Assembly (NCBI GenBank): GCA_026710825.1
Contig: JAPOQH010000031.1
Location: 1-36,764, forward strand
Direction: 5' to 3'
Length of the DNA stretch: 36,764 bases
Origin: Chloroflexota bacterium
Lineage (GTDB): Bacteria > Chloroflexota > Dehalococcoidia > Lucifugimonadales > UBA3495
Part shown: in pieces, positions 31,000 to 36,764 of the stretch
How positions within the stretch are numbered: the first letter of the stretch is position 1
How the letters are laid out: every line of letters starts with the position of its first letter
The notes under the pieces: generated by a model
What the model was told of the DNA's origin: nothing
What the model saw: only the letters and a program-made list of their open reading frames with translations
The model's database searches: none
Translations under genes and position numbers: made by a program

Positions 31000-31311
31000 A
31001 TGGGCAACACCGTTTTTCGTTCCGAAGTCGATCAGCAAATTTTGGATGAGGCTATTGCCGTGCTGGAGGCCAACGGCCTTACGGTGTCCGATGCCGTTAA
31101 TAGCATGTTGAACTATATTGCGGAACGAAAGAGGTTGCCTCCCTTCGACCTTTTGGTCCCCGAACCCGAGCATGGATACGGCCTCGGGCCCGGGATGCCC
31201 GATTACGCTTCCCTGAACTTCAAAGAACTGCTGACGGCGTGCCCTCTGGATGGAATTGATTTGGATATGCCGCGGGAGTTGCCACGGGATATTGACATCC
31301 GATGTTCCTGA
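31000..31311 (+). CDS. RelB/DinJ-like antitoxin
   Basis: A 103-residue protein. The N-terminal half has the ribbon-helix-helix layout of RelB/DinJ antitoxins: TVFRSEVDQQILDEAIAVLE, then GLTVSDAVNSMLNYIAERKR and LPFD-like LPPFD. The C-terminal half (residues 53-103, acidic, P-rich) would wrap the toxin. Its reading frame overlaps the PIN toxin start by ten bases, giving a coupled operon. RelB-like antitoxins normally accompany RelE/YafQ toxins, not a PIN protein; the pairing is unusual. No strong ribosome site is visible. Confidence 0.75.
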   Translation: MGNTVFRSEVDQQILDEAIAVLEANGLTVSDAVNSMLNYIAERKRLPPFDLLVPEPEHGYGLGPGMPDYASLNFKELLTACPLDGIDLDMPRELPRDIDIRCS

Positions 31312-31736
31312 TCGACACGAACGTCATCTCCGAAGTACGAAAGGGTGACCGTTGCGACGTCGGGGTAGCGGAGTGGTTTTCCAGGGTGCCAGAAGCGGAG
31401 CTCATGATTAGCGTCCTGGCGTTGGGTGAGATCCGAAAAGGTATCGAAATGGCTCGAAACCGGCGTGATTCCCATCAGGAGGATGTGTTGGAGCATTGGC
31501 TCCGAACCATCTCCGTCAGGTTTGCGGATCGGGTCTTGCCGATCGACGAATGGGTCGCCGACACGTGGGGGCGCATGTATCAACTCCGCAATGTTTCTGC
31601 TGTAGACGGTCTCCTGGCGTCTACCGCGGCTGTCCGCGATTTGACGCTGGTCACCCGTAATATGGCGGATGTCGATGGTTTAGGGGCCTCTGTGTTGAAC
31701 CCTTTCTCCGCTCAAGCGAGTCGCTCCGATCCATAA
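31302..31736 (+). CDS. vapC: VapC-type PIN domain toxin
   Basis: A 144-residue PIN RNase. Four acidic active-site positions are visible: D5 (FLIDTNVISE), E about 43 (ALGEIRKG), D about 103 (SAVDGLLAST) and D about 118-121 (RNMADVDGLG). This is the FitB/VapC type. The ATG at 31302 overlaps the antitoxin by ten bases. It would cleave tRNA or rRNA when released. It is followed, after 36 bases, by MutS2. Confidence 0.9.
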   Translation: MFLIDTNVISEVRKGDRCDVGVAEWFSRVPEAELMISVLALGEIRKGIEMARNRRDSHQEDVLEHWLRTISVRFADRVLPIDEWVADTWGRMYQLRNVSAVDGLLASTAAVRDLTLVTRNMADVDGLGASVLNPFSAQASRSDP

Positions 31737-31772
31737 GCGTTTGTCAACAACGCCGATGCTATAATTTCGCGC
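31737..31772 (+). promoter_or_regulatory. Candidate promoter of mutS2, possibly leaderless
   Basis: TATAAT at 31760-31765 would place the transcription start at about 31772, directly before the ATG at 31773. TTGTCA at 31741-31746 resembles a -35 box but the spacing is 13 bases, too short for a standard sigma-70 promoter. No ribosome binding site precedes the ATG, which fits leaderless translation. Confidence 0.4.
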
Positions 31773-34202
31773 ATGATTTCGGCGGACGAGCAGGCCATCC
31801 CTATCGAATCAGATGCCCCAAGCGGTTTCCAGCGCGCGCTGGGACTGCTGGAATTCGACGAAATACGCCGCCAACTGGCCTCCGCGACTCGGACCGCCGT
31901 CGGCGCGGAAGCGGCCTCCGAACTGATTCCCTCCGCTGACCCGCGGGACGTGGCGGTGCGTCAGCAGGAAACCGCCGAAGCCCGACTCCTGCTGGACACC
32001 TCCGCCGCGCTGGAATTTGGACCGGCTGATGACCTCCGGCCGGCCGTGCATCGGGCGATGCTGGGCGGTGTTCTTGCCGGCGAGGAACTGCACCGCATCG
32101 GGGCGCTGGCCGCCGCCGCCCGGTGGAATCGCGACGCCCTGACCCACCGTGAAGACCTGCCGTTGCTGGGGACCGTTACTCAGAACCTGCCGGACCTCCC
32201 CGACCTGGAAAGCGCCGTGCATCGAGCGATCAGCCCGGGGGGTGAAGTGCTGGACGACGCGTCGCCGGAACTTTCCCGCCTCCGCAGGGAATCGCGCTCG
32301 TCCTACTCCGCGCTGAGCGATGTGATGCAACGGTCACTGCGACGCTACCAGCGTTCCGGCATCGTGCAGGAGGACATCATCACCGAGCGCAACGGGCGGA
32401 TGGTGCTGTTGATCAAGACCGATTTCAAGGGCAAGGCGCCCGGGATCGTGCACGACGTCTCCGACAGCGGGGCAACGGTGTTCATCGAGCCCATGCCGGC
32501 CATCGACCTGGGGAACCGCTGGCGGGAAACGCGGTTGGCCGAGCAGCGCGAGGAGGAACGAGTCCTCCGGCAACTGTCATCCCTGGTGGGGCGCTACGCA
32601 GAGGACATAAACCTGATGGCGCATCTACTGGGCCGGCTGGATCTGGCCGTGGCCAAGGGTCGGTACGCCGCAGGCATGCGGGCAATGACTCCCAACCTGC
32701 TGGACCCGGACGCGCCGAGAAAGTTGCATCTGGGCGGCGCGCGGCATCCGCTGATACCTGGCGATGTGGTGCCCACCACCATCACGATAGACGAGGGCAA
32801 TCCGGTGCTGTTGATCACGGGGCCGAACGCCGGCGGCAAGACCGTCGCGCTGAAAACCGTGGGTCTGTTGGCTACGATGGCCCACGCCGGATTGCAGGTG
32901 CCGGCCAACGAGGCGGACCTGCCGATGTTCGACGGCATCTATGCCGACATCGGCGACCAGCAGAGCATTTATGAATCGCTGTCAACGTTCAGCAGCCACA
33001 TACGCAACATCCAGGGCATCATGGATGTCGCGACGGACCGCTCCCTGATCCTGATCGATGAGCTTGGGTCGGCCACGGACCCGGAGGAGGGCTCGGCGCT
33101 GGCGATTGCGCTGCTGTCCCACCTGCGCGATCGTGGCGCGATGGTGGTGTCGACGACGCATCACCGCAACGTGGCGCGCCTGGCCCAGGAAGAGCCCGGC
33201 ATGGTCAACGCCAGCGTGGACCTGAACCCCAGGACGCTGGAGCCCACCTACCGGTTGACGCACGGGGTGCCGGGCCGGAGCTACGCCCTGACCATCGCGT
33301 CGCGGTTGGGTTTGCCCGAGGCCGTGATCGCAGGGGCGCAGACGCACCTGGAGCCGTCCCATGTGGAGACCGACCGGCTCTTGCAGGAGTTGCAGGAGGA
33401 GCGGCTCACGGTATCCGAACTGCGCCAGCAGGCTGAGCAGGCGCTGGCCGACGCGCGACGCCAGGAGCAGGAGATCGCCGACCGATTGGAGGACGTGGAG
33501 GATACCAAGGCGGAATTGGTGGAGGAGGCCCGTCGCGAACTGGCCGAGGAGATTGCCGAGGTCGCGGGGCGCATCCGCCAAGCCGAGCGATCGCTGCGGC
33601 GTCAGCAGGAGCGTCAGACCGACGGCCGCGGCACGCAGGATTCGGACGTTGACCTGCAGGCGGAACGGGAGCGGTTGGTTGAGGCGCGTCGTGAAGTGGT
33701 GTCGCCGGAGTGGGCGCCGATTCCGGTGGAACGGCCGCCGTGGTATCACGACCTGCACGTCGGCGACCAGGTGTACATCCGAGGGGTTTCCCGTCCGGTG
33801 GAGGTGGTGACGCCGCCGGACGACCATCAGGAGATCGAGGTGGTGATTGGCAGCATGCGGGCGCGGCTGCCCGTGTACCAGTTGGACCGGCCGGGCGACC
33901 GGGTGCATCCCGCCGCCGAGCAGGCCGGCGTGGTGTACCGCCGTCCCGAGGCCAAGCGCACGTTGAGTCCGGAGGTGAACCTGCACGGGTACCGGGTGGA
34001 CGAGGCGCTCAACGTGATCGATTCGCTGCTGGACGATGCCGCGTTGGAGGGCATGACGTCGCTCAAGATCGTGCACGGCAAGGGCACGGGAGCGCTGCGC
34101 CGCGCCATCCGCGAGTACCTGACGGGCCACCCGCTGGTGGCCACAACGGAGCCGGGCGAGGGAGGCACTGCAGGAGGTGTAACCGTAGTGCAGTTGCGTT
34201 GA
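31773..34202 (+). CDS. mutS2: Endonuclease MutS2
   Basis: An 809-residue MutS2. It has the N-terminal lever/core region (FDEIRRQLASATRTAVGAEA near 26-45), the Walker A motif GPNAGGKTVAL near 350, Walker B LIDELGSATDPEEGSALA near 428, a long coiled coil (about 530-630), and a C-terminal Smr nuclease domain with VNLHGYRVDEA and IVHGKGTGALR (about 733-780). It lacks the mismatch-recognition domain of MutS. MutS2 proteins act at stalled or collided ribosomes or as recombination suppressors. All key motifs are intact and the length is normal. Confidence 0.97.
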   Translation: MISADEQAIPIESDAPSGFQRALGLLEFDEIRRQLASATRTAVGAEAASELIPSADPRDVAVRQQETAEARLLLDTSAALEFGPADDLRPAVHRAMLGGVLAGEELHRIGALAAAARWNRDALTHREDLPLLGTVTQNLPDLPDLESAVHRAISPGGEVLDDASPELSRLRRESRSSYSALSDVMQRSLRRYQRSGIVQEDIITERNGRMVLLIKTDFKGKAPGIVHDVSDSGATVFIEPMPAIDLGNRWRETRLAEQREEERVLRQLSSLVGRYAEDINLMAHLLGRLDLAVAKGRYAAGMRAMTPNLLDPDAPRKLHLGGARHPLIPGDVVPTTITIDEGNPVLLITGPNAGGKTVALKTVGLLATMAHAGLQVPANEADLPMFDGIYADIGDQQSIYESLSTFSSHIRNIQGIMDVATDRSLILIDELGSATDPEEGSALAIALLSHLRDRGAMVVSTTHHRNVARLAQEEPGMVNASVDLNPRTLEPTYRLTHGVPGRSYALTIASRLGLPEAVIAGAQTHLEPSHVETDRLLQELQEERLTVSELRQQAEQALADARRQEQEIADRLEDVEDTKAELVEEARRELAEEIAEVAGRIRQAERSLRRQQERQTDGRGTQDSDVDLQAERERLVEARREVVSPEWAPIPVERPPWYHDLHVGDQVYIRGVSRPVEVVTPPDDHQEIEVVIGSMRARLPVYQLDRPGDRVHPAAEQAGVVYRRPEAKRTLSPEVNLHGYRVDEALNVIDSLLDDAALEGMTSLKIVHGKGTGALRRAIREYLTGHPLVATTEPGEGGTAGGVTVVQLR

Positions 34203-34419
34203 TCAGCGATGGCAATCTGGCCGCGGGGATGCGCTGTCGCGATGCCCTGATAGCGGGCAACATTACGTACCGAAACGAGGATTGCATTTTCAATAGGTTG
34301 CTTCCTGCGTACTCCAAATCAACGCACACATATATAGTGTTTTAATTTATTCCCACATTCGGGTTTCACACCGGGTCATAACCATCTATCGCCGGCTCAT
34401 AACAGAGTCTGCTCATATA
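34203..34419. other. AT-richer gap before the potassium transporter gene
   Basis: A 217-base gap. From about 34270 the sequence is markedly richer in A and T than its surroundings, as expected for a promoter region. I see no terminator hairpin after mutS2 and no recognisable riboswitch core. Confidence 0.5.
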
Positions 34420-35949
34420 TTGAACACGTTTTCAGATACTACAGACGACAGGCATAGGAATTCCCAGGAACAGACACCAGCATTTGATGGCCGATCGCCG
34501 GATGGATCCGGGGATGGTTGGCGATACCGTCGCGTAAATCCTGTTCTGACCGTTGGTCAAGTCCGCGTGCCAGCGCGGCGGTGGACGTCGACGCCGCTGC
34601 TTTTGTTGGGGATATTCCTGGGGCTCAACCTGCTGGGCGGTATCCTGCTGGCCTCGCCGATGGCTGCTGCGGACGGGGTCGGCGCGGGCTTTCGCATCGC
34701 CTTTTTCACGGCGGTGTCGGCGTCCACGGTGACCGGGTTGACCGTGGTGGACACCGTGGAGTTCTGGTCGCACGCGGGCGAGGCGGTCATATTCGCCCTG
34801 ATGCTGCTGGGCGGCCTCGAATTCATCACCGCTGCCACCGCGCTGGTGAATGTCATCGGCCGCCGTGCGACAAGGGTGGAGGAGGATGTTTACCGGGACA
34901 CTGTCGGGTCGGTCTCGGTGCGGAGCCTCGCCGGTGTGGCGCGCAACATCCTGGTCGCGTTTTCCATCATCTACGTGGCGGGCGCGGCGCTGCTGTTCGT
35001 CGAGATTCGCACCATTCCGGGCCTGTCGGTCGGCGAGGCGGCATGGCAATCGATCTTCCTCTCCGTGTCCGCGCTCAACAGCGCGGGATTTTCGATCCTG
35101 CCCAACGCGCCGGGCGGGGGCAACGCGGCCACGCTGGGAGCCCATCCGTACCTGATGTGGGTGATCACGCCGCTCATCATCGTCGGCGCGCTGGGCTGGC
35201 CTTACATCATGGATTTGCGTCGCAACCGGACCAGGTTCTCCCTGCGGCGATGGCGGGGCCTATTCATTTTCAACTTCTCCCGCCTGACGCTGGACACCCG
35301 ACTGGTGCTCATCACGACGACCGGGCTATATGTTTTTGCGACGCTGGGGTTCCTCTGGTCGGAATGGGACGGGGTATTGTCAGGTCATTCCGTTTTCGGC
35401 GCGATTGGCCTGGCCGGGTTTCACGGGGTGAGCGGACGCACCGCCGGACTGCCGGCGCTGGACTGGACGGCGACGCGGGATATCACGCAGCAGATCTTCG
35501 TGTTCCTGATGTTCGTCGGGGGATCCACTGCGTCGGTGGCCAGCGGGATCAAGGTCAACACGCTGGCGGTGCTCGCCGTAGCGGTCCGGTCATCGCTGGT
35601 CCGTAACCGGCGGGTGGAGATTTTTCGGCGTGAGTTGGGGCCGGCCCTGGTGGCGCGCGCCATCCTGCTCGGCATGCTGAGCGGCCTGTTCATCGCCATC
35701 CTGCTGCCGTTGATGACGCTGACCGACCCGGGCGTGCCCGTGAATGACCTGCTGTTTGAGGTGGTGTCCGCGTTCGGGACGAACGGGATGTCCACGGGCG
35801 TTTCGGGAGACATCAGCCTGGCCGGGGACATCATCCTGATGGTGACGATGCTGGTGGGCAGGATCGGACCGCTCACCCTGGTGATGATGCTGACGCCACG
35901 GGACACGGCGTCCTACCGCTACCCGAAGGAAAGGATCGGAATCGGCTAA
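34420..35949 (+). CDS. TrkH/KtrB family potassium transporter
   Basis: A 509-residue (start uncertain) ion-conducting subunit of Trk/Ktr potassium uptake systems. The four pore-loop glycines appear in STVTGLTV, LNSAGFSIL, SGRTAGLP and FGTNGMSTG, and about eight to ten membrane helices surround them. It works in the inner membrane with a cytoplasmic TrkA/KtrA regulatory subunit, which is not in the window. A TTG at 34420 is the first start in frame and has no convincing ribosome site; the first helix starts only near residue 58 (TSTPLLLLGIFLGLNLLGGI), so the true start may lie downstream, for example a GTG at 34567. Confidence 0.88.
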   Translation: MNTFSDTTDDRHRNSQEQTPAFDGRSPDGSGDGWRYRRVNPVLTVGQVRVPARRWTSTPLLLLGIFLGLNLLGGILLASPMAAADGVGAGFRIAFFTAVSASTVTGLTVVDTVEFWSHAGEAVIFALMLLGGLEFITAATALVNVIGRRATRVEEDVYRDTVGSVSVRSLAGVARNILVAFSIIYVAGAALLFVEIRTIPGLSVGEAAWQSIFLSVSALNSAGFSILPNAPGGGNAATLGAHPYLMWVITPLIIVGALGWPYIMDLRRNRTRFSLRRWRGLFIFNFSRLTLDTRLVLITTTGLYVFATLGFLWSEWDGVLSGHSVFGAIGLAGFHGVSGRTAGLPALDWTATRDITQQIFVFLMFVGGSTASVASGIKVNTLAVLAVAVRSSLVRNRRVEIFRRELGPALVARAILLGMLSGLFIAILLPLMTLTDPGVPVNDLLFEVVSAFGTNGMSTGVSGDISLAGDIILMVTMLVGRIGPLTLVMMLTPRDTASYRYPKERIGIG

Positions 35950-35980
35950 TTATGGGCGCTTTTGATATAATATACGGGCC

Positions 35981-36060
35981 TTGCACAAAAACTTCCCCAA
36001 AATGCCGAGTTTTTGTGCAACTCGAAGAGTTTCTGGGCAACTTTCAGAGTTTTTGTGCAA
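35981..36060. repeat. 20-bp tandem repeat with inverted flanking copy at the IS end
   Basis: Three units at exact 20-base spacing begin gagtttttgtgcaa (36007), gagtttctgggcaa (36027) and gagtttttgtgcaa (36047). The reverse form ttgcacaaaaact stands at 35981-35993. This cluster marks the broken end of the transposase remnant and may be multiplied terminal-repeat sequence. Confidence 0.75.
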
Positions 36061-36508
36061 GACCGCATTAGCGGGCAAATTCGTCCCATCCACTGCCTGA
36101 ACCGCCAAGTCCACCAACTCCATGGCCACCGCGGTTCGCACTGTGCGTTTGAACAGTGTTCGCATACCCTGCCGATGGCGCCGGTAGAATCGCCACAGCG
36201 TGTTATGGTCCGGATACTGCCACCCAGTCAGCCACAGATAGGGGATTTGATCCCGACACCCCGCCTCCAACTTCCTGCTGGAGCGCACTCCGGTCATAAA
36301 CCCATACGCCCAACAGTGCTCGCGGATGATAAGCAGGAGATCCCAGAGGATCGCCATCTATCCCCACGCCCATCTCGGCCCATCCTTCCCTGCCCAATGC
36401 ATCCACGAACTCAGCAACGAAACGTGCCGGATGATCTTCAGGTAAGAGGTCATCCAGGGTCGGCGGGAACAGCCACATCTGTTCACAATCCATGTCTCGT
36501 AGCGGCAT
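35981..36508 (-). pseudogene. IS1182-type transposase remnant, truncated and frameshifted
   Basis: The gene starts at 36508 as MPLRDMDCEQMWLFPPTLDD, continues through LPEDHPARFVAEFVDALGRE and YHPRALLGVWVY, then shifts frame at about 36296-36303 and goes on as YGFMTGVRSSRKLEAGCRDQ, IPYLWLTGWQYPDHNTLWRF and AVQAVDGTNLPANAV, the first aspartate (AVDGT) of the DDE site. After this the homologous part stops and the frame runs into short repeats. The N-terminal half is typical of IS1182/IS5-group transposases; the C-terminal half with the other two catalytic residues is absent. A lost 8-base repeat unit explains the frameshift. It is certainly inactive. Confidence 0.88.
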
Positions 36509-36720
36509 CGTCCCGCCTCCAGTGTCGGTATGTCGACACAGTCTACACCTCGACTATGCCGCCGACTTTTGAGACAGGCTCACGCGAAACATCCATCACA
36601 CCTTCCATAGGCTGAAAATCAGCTCTATGAAAGGCGACGGGTGGTACAGTTTTCCACCGCCCAAAATGTCGACGTCTAGCGAAAGGGTCCTGACTAACTG
36701 GCCAGCGAAAATGTCACATC
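36509..36720. other. Gap between two transposase fragments
   Basis: No gene is seen. The stretch probably contains the upstream end of the IS1182-type remnant and, toward 36690-36720, the left end of a second insertion sequence. I could not define terminal inverted repeats with certainty. Confidence 0.5.
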
Positions 36721-36737
36721 ATGGAGAATGTGACATT
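36710..36737 (+). promoter_or_regulatory. Hairpin enclosing the start codon of the right-edge transposase
   Basis: aatgtcacat (36710-36719) pairs over all ten bases with atgtgacatt (36728-36737), leaving an eight-base loop that contains the ATG at 36721-36723. In mRNA it would hide the start region. Such hairpins are known to limit transposase translation from outside promoters. Confidence 0.6.
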
Positions 36738-36764
36738 GACCCCAAAAGAGCAAAGCAGACTTCA
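36721..36764 (+). CDS. Start of a transposase gene, cut by the window edge
   Basis: Only 14 full codons are present, reading MENVTLTPKEQSRL. This resembles the opening of ISNCY/IS3-like helix-turn-helix transposases (typically M-x-x-VTL-x-x-KEQ-x-RLxVLN), which are widespread in Chloroflexota. The fragment is too short for certainty. Confidence 0.5.
   Translation, partial: MENVTLTPKEQSRL

Noticed and set aside
32982..34130. 382-codon open frame on the minus strand within mutS2
   Set aside because: It is a shadow of MutS2 with strongly biased arginine/histidine composition and no recognisable fold.
34203..34419. c-di-AMP or other riboswitch before the potassium transporter gene
   Set aside because: I searched by eye for a conserved GC-rich aptamer core and a following terminator; neither is visible in this AT-rich stretch.
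36007..36060. Short CRISPR array
   Set aside because: The 20-base units are contiguous tandem repeats without spacers, and no cas gene is nearby.

Overview
The window looks like chromosomal DNA of a GC-rich, heterotrophic, probably marine bacterium. The best fit is a SAR202/Dehalococcoidia-like member of the Chloroflexota. This is inferred from the gene mix (many singleton catabolic oxidoreductases and hydrolases, a VLRF1-type release factor, small PaREP1/HEPN genes) and from the dense palindromic intergenic repeats; there is no rRNA or other phylogenetic marker to prove it. No tRNA, rRNA, CRISPR array or prophage is seen.

Left part (1-7.0 kb): after about 560 bases without a gene there is a deiodinase-like selenoprotein. 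An in-frame TGA at 981-983 sits in the family's active-site motif, and a bacterial SECIS-like hairpin follows it. Converging on it is a SelA-fold PLP enzyme, preceded by a large GT39-like membrane protein. Next come a nitroreductase, and a PaREP1/HEPN-like protein with a fumarylacetoacetate hydrolase family enzyme.

Middle part (7.3-25.3 kb): this is a catabolic neighbourhood. It holds a double-NIPSNAP protein, two tandem HEPN-like genes followed by a VOC protein, an amidase, a decayed HIT-family gene, a GMC oxidoreductase, a DUF805 membrane protein, a DinB protein and an orphan ABC-3 metal permease. It continues with a PaREP1/luciferase-like monooxygenase/alpha-beta hydrolase operon, an aspartic-protease remnant, a cupin, a DUF6226 protein, a metal-dependent amidohydrolase, an epoxide hydrolase and two tandem near-identical LigB-type ring-cleavage dioxygenases. 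A VapB45/VapC45-type toxin-antitoxin pair closes it. Ring-cleavage dioxygenases, VOC, FAH hydrolase, enoyl-CoA hydratase, amidohydrolase and epoxide hydrolase are all known steps in degradation of aromatic or heterocyclic compounds, but no single pathway can be read off.

Right part (25.5-36.8 kb): RraA-like protein, secreted cyclophilin lipoprotein, enoyl-CoA hydratase, a 3-hydroxyisobutyrate-dehydrogenase-like reductase, an unusual DinB-tetrapyrrole methylase fusion, a divergent VLRF1/Vms1-like release factor, a RelB/DinJ-like antitoxin with a VapC PIN toxin, full-length MutS2 and an orphan TrkH/KtrB potassium transporter. The edge is mobile: a truncated and frameshifted IS1182-type transposase remnant, then the first codons of a second transposase with a hairpin over its start codon.

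Two hairpin families punctuate the left two-thirds. The main one has arms like GTAGGGGCG/CGCCCCTAC with a variable palindromic core. Its clear copies lie only 10-70 bases beyond stop codons, never in a divergent promoter region.
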